Shown: positions 1 through 8,434 of the stretch, one piece after another
Position numbering within the stretch: the first letter of the stretch is position 1
How the letters are laid out: each line of letters opens with the position of its first letter
Assembly (NCBI GenBank): GCA_963578605.1
Contig: CAUZEA010000008.1
Coordinates: forward strand, 1 to 64,000
Length of the DNA stretch: 64,000 bases
DNA from: JAKVCB01 sp963578605
Lineage (GTDB): Bacteria; Planctomycetota; Planctomycetia; Pirellulales; Lacipirellulaceae
Reading direction: 5' to 3'
Made by a program: the position numbers and the translations under genes
Notes under the pieces: generated by a model
Seen by the model: only the letters and a program-made list of their open reading frames with translations
Databases searched by the model: none
What the model was told of the DNA's origin: nothing

Positions 1-48
1 ACGAAGCTTCTCAATAATCTGCTTGGTCGTGTGTCGGTTCTTCTTCAT
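1..48 (-). CDS. IS3-family transposase OrfA, N-terminal fragment
   Basis: Only 16 codons are visible, from ATG at 48-46 to the window edge. They read MKKNRHTTKQIIEKLR, which has the classic start of IS3-family OrfA proteins: a basic N-terminus, then a 'T..QII..LR' helix that opens a helix-turn-helix DNA-binding domain. OrfA normally works with OrfB (DDE transposase) through programmed frameshifting. The rest is outside the window, so completeness is unknown. The match is short but characteristic. Confidence 0.55.
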   Translation of the reverse strand, partial: MKKNRHTTKQIIEKLR

Positions 49-124
49 CTGAGGAAATCCTTTCCGGGCTACGCCCGGATGCGATTCTCTCATAGACCTG
101 GATCAGTTAAAGGGGGGAAGCCCA
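1..124 (-). mobile_element. End of an IS3-type insertion sequence, cut by the window edge
   Basis: The left edge of the window holds the start of a transposase-like reading frame (1-48, minus strand) preceded by about 75 bases of leader. The leader contains a perfect hairpin, CCGGGC (64-69), loop TAC, GCCCGG (73-78). Reading on the minus strand, a TGGG beginning at 124 and followed by a C-rich run is a plausible terminal inverted repeat, but the other end lies outside the window, so neither the repeat nor a target duplication can be confirmed. The boundary at 124 is inference. Confidence 0.5.
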
Positions 125-472
125 GGTAGCCGCCGATTCGCTTAAAGATTCTCTAATTGGAAATCGAAGAGTATCCTTCTATTATACTATTCCCGCAAAT
201 TGGCCACAACTCTGTGTTGCGTGGACCTTGCGGCCTAGGTGTGTACTGTTGTCCGGGGACTGTCCCGTTCTTGCCACCGAGGCACTTCCCGAACTCTGGC
301 TGAACTGGTTTTCGGCGGTGCACTTTTGTGACAGTTCGCACGACTGGACTTGAGACGGGTTCGGACCGGACGGGTTCGGACCGGACGGGTTCTATGTGGG
401 CGGTTTGACCTCGGGCAGCGATCACTTTCGCAACACCAGGCTAGGAGGAGCAAACTCTGCCCGTCGGTTTCC
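125..472. other. Intergenic region with a 15-bp tandem repeat
   Basis: No convincing gene is seen between the insertion-sequence end and the MFS gene. The notable feature is a 15-bp direct repeat, gacgggttcggaccg, at 354-368 and 369-383, with a partial third copy at 384-392. Short overlapping reading frames here are Arg/Pro-rich and look like by-products of the repeat. No terminator with a clear U-tract was seen for the MFS gene, which ends at 473. Confidence 0.6.
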
Positions 473-1828
473 TTAATCACTCAGCCAGTGCTGCGTAATC
501 TGCTCCAGCGTCTTGTTCTTCGTTTCTGGTAGCAGCGTGAGCCCGAAGATCAGGGCAAAGATACATAGCACCGAATACATCCAGAAGGCTCCCGCCGGTG
601 TGCCTAGAGCGCTCTCCTCTGACAGTTTCACGATTTTCGGGAACAACAGACCCGCAGTAAAACTTCCGATCCAAATGACGGTTGTTGTGATGGCCACCGC
701 CTTGGCTCGAACCCGGGTAGGGTAAAGTTCCGACATCATAAGCCAGGGCAACCCACCCAGGCCAATTGCATGGGGGATTGCGGTACCGAAGATCACCAGC
801 ACGACCAGCGGTCCCTTGATATCCAATTGGAATACCAATCCGGCAAGCAGTGTGGCAAAAATCATCCCCAAGGCACAGAAATTCCAAAGGAGTCGCCGAC
901 CGACGCGGTCGACCAGCCACATGGCGATGATTGTCAGGATGACGTTACCTAAAAACACCGGGATTGTTTGTTTAATAGCGGAACTGGTTTCAGAAAAACC
1001 AACTTTCTGAAACAGCGTGGCCAGGTAATAGGCGGTTGCCGACCAGCCAGTCCAATTGTTGAAAAAAGCCAAAAGGATGCCAACCAACAGCGCCATCCGC
1101 ATGCCTGGCCGAAAAAGTTCGCCCAGTGTGCCTGTCTCTGTGTCGAGGGATTGGCGAATTTCTGTCAACTCCTGGTGCGCCTGTTCGGCTCCACTGATAC
1201 GTGTCATGACCCCCAAGGCTTCGTCATTCCGTCCTTTTCCAGCCAGCCAGCGCGGGCTGTTTGGTACGAACAACAGGGCGACTGCAAAGGCAAGAACAGC
1301 GACTATTTCCGACCCGAACATCCAACGCCAGTTTGTCTGGTCGGGTAGATCACGGGCCAGATAGTAGGCCACTACGACGGCAGCCACGGCTCCGATGCAG
1401 ACGGCCAGTTGGAACATCAACCCGAGTGCACCACGCCACTTGGGGGGAGCAATTTCAATGATGTACATCGGCGAGGCGATCGATGCCAGGCCAACTCCCA
1501 GCCCACCCATGGCGCGCAAGGAAAATAAACTTATGGAGTCCCAGGCGAGGGCGGTTCCAATGGCACTCACCCCGAACAAAAGAGCGGCCACAAAGAGTGT
1601 GCGCCGCCGCCCGATTGCGTCACACAGAAACATCCCGAGGAATGGCCCAAAGATGCAGCCGATAGAGGCACTTCCCAGCACCATGCCATGAGTAAGGCTG
1701 CCCTCAGAAATGCCAAAGTACTGTGTGATCGGAAGTTGGGCACCTGCAATGATGACCAGGTCGAAACCGAACAGGAAGCCGCCGACGGCCGCGACAAAAC
1801 AGACGAGAACAACGTAAGCATTGATCAT
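473..1828 (-). CDS. MFS sugar-porter family transporter
   Basis: This 451-aa protein has 12 predicted membrane segments. Sugar-porter signatures are visible: GRRRT after the second helix, the 'RAMGGLGVG' stretch in helix 4, a PPKWRG motif, DRVGRR in the second half, and a C-terminal PETKNKTLE motif typical of the family. It probably imports a sugar, cyclitol or related polyol by proton symport across the inner membrane. ATG at 1828 is kept because the first helix starts almost at once. It is transcribed away from the SDR gene at 2290, so the two share a 461-bp divergent intergenic region. The surrounding catabolic genes suggest it supplies their substrate; that substrate is not known. Confidence 0.85.
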   Translation of the reverse strand: MINAYVVLVCFVAAVGGFLFGFDLVIIAGAQLPITQYFGISEGSLTHGMVLGSASIGCIFGPFLGMFLCDAIGRRRTLFVAALLFGVSAIGTALAWDSISLFSLRAMGGLGVGLASIASPMYIIEIAPPKWRGALGLMFQLAVCIGAVAAVVVAYYLARDLPDQTNWRWMFGSEIVAVLAFAVALLFVPNSPRWLAGKGRNDEALGVMTRISGAEQAHQELTEIRQSLDTETGTLGELFRPGMRMALLVGILLAFFNNWTGWSATAYYLATLFQKVGFSETSSAIKQTIPVFLGNVILTIIAMWLVDRVGRRLLWNFCALGMIFATLLAGLVFQLDIKGPLVVLVIFGTAIPHAIGLGGLPWLMMSELYPTRVRAKAVAITTTVIWIGSFTAGLLFPKIVKLSEESALGTPAGAFWMYSVLCIFALIFGLTLLPETKNKTLEQITQHWLSD

Positions 1829-2289
1829 TATGAAGGGGAGGGTATGTTTAGTATGAGTAGTAGGCCCGATGCGGAGTAGTATTGGCTCTTACAACTTGCA
1901 GTGTTCGACGGCCAAACAGTGTTCGACGACCAAAGTATCGTACAGAAAGTGTAAACAAAATACGCGTCTATTTTTAGTGCCATTGGTATTTAAAACAGCA
2001 CTCTGATGAATAAAACTATTCTGTTTACTAACGTCACAGGTAAAAAACGGGGTGGAGGGCACTGCGAAAATGCCACTTCAATGAGGTGGCGACATCCCGA
2101 CAGGTCCTTGTCTAACTTGGACCGGTTGTCAATAAGCCGTTATATAGAGTTGTCGTCTAGGACCTTTGCACCCGTTTGTTTTGACAACGGGCCGAGCCAG
2201 CCGGCAAGACCTCGTTTCTAGGGCTCCTTATTTTGGTTCCGTTGTTAACACAAAAATCTACAGGGCTTTAATGAAAGCAGGGTTTGTTT
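1829..2289. promoter_or_regulatory. Divergent intergenic region between MFS and SDR genes
   Basis: This 461-bp stretch separates two divergent catabolic genes and must hold both promoters. The clearest element is the 18-bp direct repeat at 1899-1934 (listed separately). The sequence from about 1940 to 2280 is comparatively AT-rich. I could not assign a confident -35/-10 pair. No small gene is supported. Confidence 0.4.
1899..1934. repeat. 18-bp direct repeat, two adjacent copies
   Basis: The unit cagtgttcgacggccaaa (1899-1916) is followed directly by cagtgttcgacgaccaaa (1917-1934), differing at one base. It lies about 70 bp upstream of the MFS start in the divergent region. Adjacent repeats spaced at 18 bp could bind a regulator on nearly the same helical face; that role is inference. 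Confidence 0.6.
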
Positions 2290-3072
2290 ATGGATGCGAC
2301 AACTCAAAATCCTTTCCAGGACCAGGTTGCCATTATCACCGGAGGCGCCTCTGGTATCGGCGAGGGTATTGTCCAGGCACTGGTTGGCCAAGGGGCACGG
2401 GTTGCGATCGCTGATGTAGATCGCTCCACGACCGAGTCCGTCGCTGCCAACATGGCTTCGCCAAACGTGATGATGACCGAAGTCGATGTTTCCCGGTCAG
2501 ACCAGGTTGCCAGGTCCGTGAACGAGGTGGTCGAGCGGTTTGGACGGGTCGACATTTTGGTCAACTGTGCCGGCTGGAATGTGTTCATGAACCCCGAAGA
2601 CTACACAGACGAGTATTGGCAAAGGGTTCGTTCGATCAATTTGGACGGGACCTGGTACTTCAGCCAGGCGGTGGCTGTACCGATGCGAGAACAGCGCCGA
2701 GGAAAGATCGTCAACATTGGTTCGTCGGCGGGTATCCTGGCCAATCCCCACCAGGCCCCTTATGTTGTATCGAAACATGGGGTGGTGGGCATCACCCGGG
2801 CGTTGGCGGCTGACTTGGGCCCTTCCCAGATTAATGTGAATTGTGTTTGCCCCGCGACGGTCGAGACACCGTTGGGGCTCAAGTCGACAACGCCCGAGTT
2901 TCGCGCGAGGATGACTGAGCAGATTCCCCTTGGTCGCCTGGGCAAGGTGTCGGACATGGTCAATGCCGTGTTATTCCTCGCATCGCCGCAGGCCGATTTC
3001 ATTACCGGTGTCGTGTTGCCAGTCGATGGTGGTTTGACCTGTTGCCGTCGTGCGCACCACTGGGAAAGCTGA
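2290..3072 (+). CDS. Short-chain dehydrogenase/reductase (SDR)
   Basis: This is a classical SDR of 260 aa, the usual family length. It shows the TGGASGIG cofactor loop (residues 17-24), an acidic residue after beta-2 (Asp42) that favours NAD over NADP, the VDILVNCAG segment with Asn92, catalytic Ser145/146, and Tyr158-X3-Lys162. The C-terminal 'VLPVDGGLT' is typical. ATG at 2290 is preferred over the upstream TTG at 2284 because it precedes the first beta strand by a normal distance. It probably oxidises a hydroxyl of a sugar, polyol or sugar acid in the cytoplasm; the substrate cannot be read from sequence. It diverges from the MFS gene. Confidence 0.88.
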   Translation: MDATTQNPFQDQVAIITGGASGIGEGIVQALVGQGARVAIADVDRSTTESVAANMASPNVMMTEVDVSRSDQVARSVNEVVERFGRVDILVNCAGWNVFMNPEDYTDEYWQRVRSINLDGTWYFSQAVAVPMREQRRGKIVNIGSSAGILANPHQAPYVVSKHGVVGITRALAADLGPSQINVNCVCPATVETPLGLKSTTPEFRARMTEQIPLGRLGKVSDMVNAVLFLASPQADFITGVVLPVDGGLTCCRRAHHWES

Positions 3073-3421
3073 TCAGGAGGCTGGGATTATCATGCGGGTG
3101 CCGGCATGTTGACCTCAGGTCGAGTACGACAGTGTTTTTTGGTGGGATCGGTTCTCTGGCTGAGGCGATCCTGCCGACCTAGATCCGTTTGACTCGCGCT
3201 GAGGAGAATTTGAACGCGTTAGTACGACAGGCAGTCGTACAGTGTTGACCGACGACGCGAATCAAGCACGGGGCCGGTCGGTCAACCGGATACTCAGGTT
3301 GTGGGACTGGGGGCCTGCACATATTGGCAATGTCATTTGTCGTATCGGCGCACGAAACGCTATACTGCCGGAGGTAAATCAAGAAACCATAACGCCGTAG
3401 ATGTCAGAGGGGTTTCACGCA
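3073..3421. other. Intergenic region with inverted repeats
   Basis: This stretch of about 350 bp has no supported gene. It carries two perfect inverted repeats (listed separately at 3222-3286). A motif related to the first one, gtacgacagtgt, also occurs near 3124, so the same short sequence appears at least twice upstream of the DUF6817 gene. Confidence 0.5.
3222..3286. repeat. Two perfect inverted repeats upstream of the DUF6817 gene
   Basis: The first is GTACGAC (3222-3228), spacer AGGCA, GTCGTAC (3234-3240). The second has 10-bp arms, GTTGACCGAC (3244-3253) and GTCGGTCAAC (3277-3286), separated by 23 bases. Neither is followed by a T-run, so they look more like operators or structured leader RNA than intrinsic terminators. 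Function is inference. Confidence 0.6.
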
Positions 3422-3973
3422 ATGGACGACCCGAAATATCGCGAGATGGTGCAGTTCCTCAAGGACCTGGAGACAGACGATATCCAGCATGTTGGCAAGT
3501 CATTTATGGCGCACTTGATCAGCGTGTTTAATGACTTGAGAAGATGGGGGGCTGATCAGGATGTCTGCCGTGCCGGTCTATTTCATTCCATCTACGGGAC
3601 ACAAAAGTTCCGGCGGTTTTGTTTGCCGACCGACAAGAGGGACCAGGTAAAAGAGTTGATCGGAGACCGTGCCGAGTGGATCGCATTCCTGAACTGTTTT
3701 ATGGACCGTGAAGACTTTGACGCAATCTTTATCGAAGGAAAGTCAGCACGACGTGTGATCAACCGCGAGACGGGTGATGTGTACGAGGTTGACCCCAAGG
3801 ACTTTGACGATCTCGGGTTTATGCACCTGTGCGATTGGCTCGAACAAGTGACACGTTCACAGGAGTGGGATTATCGCCGACCGGGATATCGTGCCATGGC
3901 CGAGTATTACGGTGGCGTGGCCCTCGAGGAATTCGATCGCGTGTTCGCGGCTGCTTCCCGTGACGTCTCCTAA
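3422..3973 (+). CDS. DUF6817 family protein (HD-like fold suspected)
   Basis: The product of about 183 aa matches, by eye, the DUF6817 pattern. The N-terminus has an 'HVGKSFMAHL' segment, a 'DLRRWGADQDVCRAGLFHS' segment, then 'YGTQKF', resembling the spaced His residues of HD/PDEase-like metal proteins. A second acidic/His part (MHLCDWLEQ) follows. The biochemical role is unknown. The ATG at 3422 has a purine-rich AGAGGGG about 10 bases upstream; an in-frame ATG at 3401 would add seven residues and cannot be excluded. It sits in the catabolic island, so a role in handling the same substrate is possible but unproven. Confidence 0.7.
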   Translation: MDDPKYREMVQFLKDLETDDIQHVGKSFMAHLISVFNDLRRWGADQDVCRAGLFHSIYGTQKFRRFCLPTDKRDQVKELIGDRAEWIAFLNCFMDREDFDAIFIEGKSARRVINRETGDVYEVDPKDFDDLGFMHLCDWLEQVTRSQEWDYRRPGYRAMAEYYGGVALEEFDRVFAAASRDVS

Positions 3974-4099
3974 CCGGGGGGACATGTTTTTGCCCGCGGG
4001 GGCTGACCTGTCCCACGTTAGGATCCCAATGTCTCGCTTCTATCCACGCCATCCGGCCAGACCCCCTCTCGGGCGGATGGCCTGTGCTGAGAGTGTGTC

Positions 4100-4942
4100 T
4101 CAGCCGAGAAATTCTGCCACGACGCGATTGAACTTCTCAAACGCCTCCCAAAACATGAAGTGGGATCCACCTTCGTCTGCTTCAAACGGTACGATCTTCG
4201 CGCCGGCAATCTGCTGCTGGATCCACTCCTGGGAGGCATAAGGGACAACACTCGCCTTGCCGGCACAGATGAGGGTAGGGATGTCGATCTGGGGAATCTG
4301 GTCGCGCCAATCGGCCGTTGCCGTATCCTGCAGAAGAGAGGCCGCCGCGCGTCGAGGCAGCCGCAGGTTTTCCTGGATGATAAAACGTCGGTCCTCTTTA
4401 GAGACCCGGTCCGACAGCATGCCCGCGACAAAGTCGCGGGCGAATACTGTTGCGATGGGACCCTCGAGGCTGTCGCAGCTGGTCACCAGTTCCGAGGCCT
4501 CCACGATGCAGCCGGCGCGGATCCGCTCCTCGGGGGACCACGCACTACGGGCCAGCAAGGTGGGGGGTTGTTCGGCGATGATCATCTTTGAAAATCGATC
4601 GCGGCCAAACAGGTCCCAATGGCACCAGAGCACCCCGTTGCCCCTGGAGTGGCCGAGGACCGCCACCGACTCGAGGTCGAGGGCCTCGATTACCTCGTGC
4701 AGGTCCATGGCAAAGCGCGACAGGCGGTAGCCGTGGGCAACTTTCTGCGAATGGCCGTGTCCCCGCCAATCGAGTGCGATCACCCGATAGCGATCGGACA
4801 GTCCCTCGAGCTGGTGGCGAAACATGGCGGCAGTTTGTGACCAGCCGGGCAGCATCATCAGAGGGCTCCCCGAGCCTGCTTCCAGGAGGCTCAGTTCCAC
4901 CCCGTCGGAGGTGACCTGTTGAGTTTGTTTAATTTCGCACAT
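4100..4942 (-). CDS. Alpha/beta hydrolase
   Basis: The 280-aa product has the alpha/beta-hydrolase fold pattern: a beta-hairpin N-terminus, 'MMLPGW' in the oxyanion region, the 'DWRGHGHS' strand, nucleophile elbow GHSRG with the catalytic Ser near residue 99, and a late 'GGSHFMFWE' supplying the catalytic His. The usual acidic residue after strand 6 is not obvious: the segment reads GKASVVP where G-x-x-D is common, so the acid may be supplied elsewhere. Likely an esterase, lactonase or C-C hydrolase. A lactonase role would fit a sugar-acid pathway but is inference. It converges with the DUF6817 gene and lies downstream of the SDR at 5089 on the same strand. Confidence 0.85.
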   Translation of the reverse strand: MCEIKQTQQVTSDGVELSLLEAGSGSPLMMLPGWSQTAAMFRHQLEGLSDRYRVIALDWRGHGHSQKVAHGYRLSRFAMDLHEVIEALDLESVAVLGHSRGNGVLWCHWDLFGRDRFSKMIIAEQPPTLLARSAWSPEERIRAGCIVEASELVTSCDSLEGPIATVFARDFVAGMLSDRVSKEDRRFIIQENLRLPRRAAASLLQDTATADWRDQIPQIDIPTLICAGKASVVPYASQEWIQQQIAGAKIVPFEADEGGSHFMFWEAFEKFNRVVAEFLG

Positions 4943-5088
4943 CGGTTAGACCCTGCACTGCTGGCTACCGGCTCTCTGCGATTTTGACCCGCCTGGCGAT
5001 GCCGAGCGGGCTCGGTGTGCCCCGAAGGATGAACGCGTGATTTTTACGTTCAGTCAACCGTGGGAAGGACAGTACAGTGGGTATGCCG

Positions 5089-5952
5089 TTACTTTCCGCT
5101 TGTGGAGGCCTTGTCTTGATCGAGGAAATAGCACGGAAATTTCACGCCGTAACCCAATTCGGCTCCAAAGCTGAGATTGAGCAACACCCCCGAGATGTAG
5201 GAGGAGGCTGCCGTAGCCAGGAAGAGACATGCCTGGCCGACTTCTTCAACACTGGCGCTGCGGTTATTGTGCTGGTTGGAATCGATCCAGGCGTCGACCG
5301 CCTCGGGATTTTCGCAAGCGGCAACTCCTACAATCCGCCCGTGACTGATCGCGTTGCTGGGCAGGATTGCATTGACGCGCACACCGGCTGCTGCCTCATC
5401 GATGGCGAGGGCCTTGGTAAAACCATTGACCCCACCTTTGGTAGCGGCGTAGGTGCTGGCGCCTTCCTGTCCCATTTCACCAACCAGGCTGCTGATGTTG
5501 ACAATCGAGCCTTTGGATTTGCGGAGATAGGGCAGCGCCAGTTGGCAGGTAGTGAAGTAACTGACGAGGTTGATGTTAAGCACGTCGCGAAACTCTTCTG
5601 CGGTAAAGTCGTCAATCCGTCTTGTCGGCGGATGGTAACCTGCGTTGTTTAACAAACAGTCGATCGTGCCATACGAGTCGACGGCCGTTTGAACCAGTTT
5701 TTCCAGGTCTTCGGGGCGGCTAACGTCGCCCGCCAGGAACCTGCATCCCCCCGGCGCAGAATCGCTGAGTTCCGTTTCCAATTGTTTCCCGGCGGCTTCG
5801 TCACGATCAAGGAATACAACCCAGGCACCGGCGTCGACAAACACGCGGACACAACCTTCGCCGATTCCCTTCGCACCTCCGGTGATAATTGTGACCTTGT
5901 CGGTGAAATGCAACCCGCTGCGATTAATGACGATGGGCGGTCTTGCCGGCAT
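5089..5952 (-). CDS. Short-chain dehydrogenase/reductase (SDR)
   Basis: This SDR of 287 aa has an N-terminal extension of about 15 residues before the Rossmann fold. It shows TGGAKGIG (residues 24-31), Asp in 'VVFLDRD' after beta-2 suggesting NAD preference, 'IDCLLNNAGYHPP', catalytic Ser in 'NISSLVG', and YAATK. A strong ribosome site (GGAGGAG) lies eight bases before ATG 5952. The C-terminal tail is longer than usual after the conserved end. Immediately upstream on the same strand is the mutarotase-like gene, so the two plus the hydrolase may form one transcript. It probably oxidises a sugar or lactol; substrate unknown. Confidence 0.87.
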   Translation of the reverse strand: MPARPPIVINRSGLHFTDKVTIITGGAKGIGEGCVRVFVDAGAWVVFLDRDEAAGKQLETELSDSAPGGCRFLAGDVSRPEDLEKLVQTAVDSYGTIDCLLNNAGYHPPTRRIDDFTAEEFRDVLNINLVSYFTTCQLALPYLRKSKGSIVNISSLVGEMGQEGASTYAATKGGVNGFTKALAIDEAAAGVRVNAILPSNAISHGRIVGVAACENPEAVDAWIDSNQHNNRSASVEEVGQACLFLATAASSYISGVLLNLSFGAELGYGVKFPCYFLDQDKASTSGK

Positions 5953-6009
5953 TGTTGCTCTCCTCCATCACGGTTTCCTGTGGGGGGCGATTGGTTGTCA
6001 GGCACTTTT

Positions 6010-6360
6010 TCAGCTGGTGGGAGCCTCTTTCTCCAGGGCAAAGACTTCTTTCATTTCAACCCACTTGGTGCCTTCTTGGGCCTCGGGGACGTTGGTCTGG
6101 AAAGTACGCATCAGTTCGTCCCACTCCTTAGCCTTTGGGTTTTCCATGTACTTCGGGAAGTCTCTTTCCATGTCGAAGTCGTCACCAGTTTCCATGAACA
6201 TAAACAGGCGATGACCGATGCGATAGATGAACACCCGTTGGATGCCACAGTTCAAGATGCCCTCGACCACCTCCGGCCATGAATTGGCGTGATAGTGCTC
6301 GTATTTCCCAATAATTCCGGGTTCGTCTTTCAATTGACAGGTTGTGGCAAATCGTTTCAT
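6010..6360 (-). CDS. L-rhamnose mutarotase-like protein (RhaM/DUF718 family)
   Basis: The short product (116 aa) matches the L-rhamnose mutarotase family: 'KYEHYHANSWPEVVEGI' carries the conserved Tyr/His and Trp-Pro-Glu residues, followed by 'IQRVFIYRIGHRLFMFME' forming the ferredoxin-like strands, then 'WDELM' near the end. The family interconverts alpha and beta anomers of L-rhamnose or similar 6-deoxysugars. ATG at 6360 is chosen because it has an AGAGGA ribosome site seven bases upstream and gives the family length; the longer frame upstream has no homology I recognise. Its presence points to a reducing sugar, perhaps a deoxysugar, as pathway substrate. Confidence 0.85.
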   Translation of the reverse strand: MKRFATTCQLKDEPGIIGKYEHYHANSWPEVVEGILNCGIQRVFIYRIGHRLFMFMETGDDFDMERDFPKYMENPKAKEWDELMRTFQTNVPEAQEGTKWVEMKEVFALEKEAPTS

Positions 6361-6579
6361 GAGAATCCTCTTTAAGTTGTCTGGTGTAACAGCGGTGCTG
6401 TTGTTTGTACAGCGAATCGGGTAGGTTAATACCCCGGTGCAGCATTGCGTAGCCACAGATTTTCGCATCTTGTGGTTTGACAAAACTTTAGGTATCAGTG
6501 CTCAAGGAAGATTGCGGTGCGCTGGTCCTTCCGGAACACTCATTGCTGAAATCCGGCCACGGAAACCTGAACAGGGCTT

Positions 6580-7638
6580 ATGATCGTTAAACCTGCCGAT
6601 GAACTTCGCGAACTGGTAACGAAGATTCTGCGGTCCGCCGGCGCAGATGAGCCCAATGCGGTGGCGGTGGCCCAGCATCTCGTGCTGGCTAATCTCTGCG
6701 GCGTCGATACCCACGGCGTGTGCCACGTGGTCGGGTATGTCAAAGACATCCACGAAGGCCTGATCGTGCCAACCGCCTGGCCGGAGGTCCACCAGGAAAC
6801 AGCCAGCACGGCCCTGGTGAGCGGCCATTGGACATTTGGACAGACCGGTGCTCGTTTTGCAATGGAAGTAGCAATCGAGAAGGCCAAGGCGGAAAATGTG
6901 GCGATCGTGTCTCTGGTACAAACACATCACATCGGGCGACTGGGGCATTATGTTGAGATGGCGGCGGCCGATGAACTGATCTCCATGGTCTGGGCCGGAG
7001 GATACGGCGCGGAAAACCCTGCCGCGATGCCGTACGGTGGCCGGCAGCCGCTACTGCACACCAATCCGATCGCGATGGGATTTCCCGCCGGTGACGAGCC
7101 GCCCATGATGTTCGATTTCGCCACCACCGGGCTTGCAGGCGTCAAGGTGCTCACTGCCCACAACCAAAAACAACAACTCCCACCGGGATGCATTGTCGAT
7201 CGGCAGGGAAAACCGACCACCAACCCGGCCGACTTTTATGACGGAGGAGGGCACTTGCCCTTTGGCGAGCACAAGGGGTATGCGGTGATGATGGCGGCCG
7301 AATTCCTGGGGCGCATCTTCAGCGGGGCTGACGCCCTCGCAGATCCCGATCGCGGCGGTCCCATTCTGCGACGCCAAGGGGTCACCCTGATCGTGTTCCG
7401 GGCTGACCTGTTCCAGACGTTGGACGATTATGCGAGCCGCGTGGACGAGTTGGAACGAAAAACCCGCGAGATTCCCCCAGCGCCGGGCTTCACAGAGGTT
7501 CTCGTACCCGGCGATCCTGAACGGCGGACACAGGCGACACGTGAGCGCGATGGCATTCCCATCGAGGATGAAGTCTGGCACTCGATCGTCGAGTGTGCTT
7601 CTTCATTGGGAGTTGAAAACATAGGAGCAAGAACATGA
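6580..7638 (+). CDS. Ldh family oxidoreductase (malate/L-lactate dehydrogenase type)
   Basis: The 352-aa protein belongs to the Ldh/MDH2-type NAD(P)-dependent dehydrogenases, which are unrelated to Rossmann lactate dehydrogenases. It shows 'CGVDTHGVCHV' (the usual DSHG-type motif), 'VQTHHIGRLGHY', the 'ENPAAMPYGG' and 'HTNPIAMGFP' segments, and 'FGEHKGYAVMMAAE'. Members oxidise 2-hydroxy acids, ureidoglycolate, sugar acids or imines. The stop codon overlaps the start of the RraA-like gene (ATGA at 7635-7638), so the two are translationally coupled. That pairing suggests a 2-hydroxy or 2-oxo acid is made and then cleaved. A second Ldh paralogue lies at 16859-17914. Confidence 0.87.
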   Translation: MIVKPADELRELVTKILRSAGADEPNAVAVAQHLVLANLCGVDTHGVCHVVGYVKDIHEGLIVPTAWPEVHQETASTALVSGHWTFGQTGARFAMEVAIEKAKAENVAIVSLVQTHHIGRLGHYVEMAAADELISMVWAGGYGAENPAAMPYGGRQPLLHTNPIAMGFPAGDEPPMMFDFATTGLAGVKVLTAHNQKQQLPPGCIVDRQGKPTTNPADFYDGGGHLPFGEHKGYAVMMAAEFLGRIFSGADALADPDRGGPILRRQGVTLIVFRADLFQTLDDYASRVDELERKTREIPPAPGFTEVLVPGDPERRTQATRERDGIPIEDEVWHSIVECASSLGVENIGART

Positions 7639-8324
7639 CGCAGGAGTCAATCCCCCTCGAAACCCTCAACTCGCTCCGCCGGTTTGATAGCGCAACGATC
7701 TCTAACGCAGTAGAACACTTCAAGGTGCGTGACCAGGTGACAGGGTATGCGAGTATGGAGCTTCGCAGCCAATTTCCCGATTATGAGACCATGGTGGGCT
7801 ATGCCGTGACATGTACGGGTGACACGACGGCCAACAATGATGACCGGCCCAAGCGACTGGGTGACCTTCTGGATCACCTGCGGGCCGCTCCCAAGCCCGC
7901 CGTCCTCGTGATCCAGTATCAGGGTTCGGACCGCCTGAGAAGCTGATTTATTGGTGATATGATGGCCAAGGCGATGCATAAACTCGGCGTGGTGGGCATG
8001 GTCACGGACGGAGGCTTCCGCGACAAGAAGGGCATTAAAAGGCACGCGCCGAACTTGCAGATCTTTTCACCGGGGACCGTGGTTTCCCACGGTCATGGTG
8101 CCTTTCTCGATTTTGGCATTCCCGTCTCTGTGTGTGGACTGGCGATTGAGGCGGGAGATCTCTTGCACGGCGACGAGAACGGTTTGCTCACCATCCCGCA
8201 TGCCATTGCCGCCGACGTAGTGGACCGTGCTAACGACGTGGTGGAACAAGAACAAAAGTATTTTGAGCTGCTCGACCGCGACGATTTTCAGGTCGACAAC
8301 CTGAAGCAGGCATTCGGTATTTAG
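7635..8324 (+). pseudogene. RraA-like aldolase/decarboxylase with an in-frame TGA
   Basis: The frame runs 230 codons but is interrupted by TGA at 7944-7946; both halves are in the same frame. The first half ends '...SDRLRS' and the second continues 'FIGDMMAKAMHKLGVVG'. In the intact paralogue at 23857-24567 the aligned stretch is 'ARSCAWGDVAA', so TGA occupies a cysteine position. The second half keeps the TDGGFRD active-site motif and the 'GDLLHGDENG' end. RraA-like proteins include 4-hydroxy-4-methyl-2-oxoglutarate aldolase and related C-C lyases. It could be a simple nonsense mutation, a sequence error, or a selenocysteine codon; I see no convincing SECIS hairpin just after the TGA. AGGAG precedes ATG 7635. 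Confidence 0.75.
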
Positions 8325-8434
8325 AACACATTTCCCAGCAGTGCCCGAGGCGTTTTTGACCCTTGGAGGCGTGCTGATGGCGTGTTTCCTGCTGGCAGTT
8401 CCCTTGCGATGGCTTATGAGCCGGGCAACCGTAC

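Noticed and set aside
354..392. Repeats resembling a tRNA T-loop (ggttcgga)
   Set aside because: No acceptor or anticodon stem can be drawn around it; it is a simple 15-bp tandem repeat.
7947..8010. Possible SECIS-like hairpin after the in-frame TGA
   Set aside because: Only a short stem with a central mismatch (ATGGCCA with TGGGCAT) could be drawn, with no convincing apical loop. Too weak to report as a feature.
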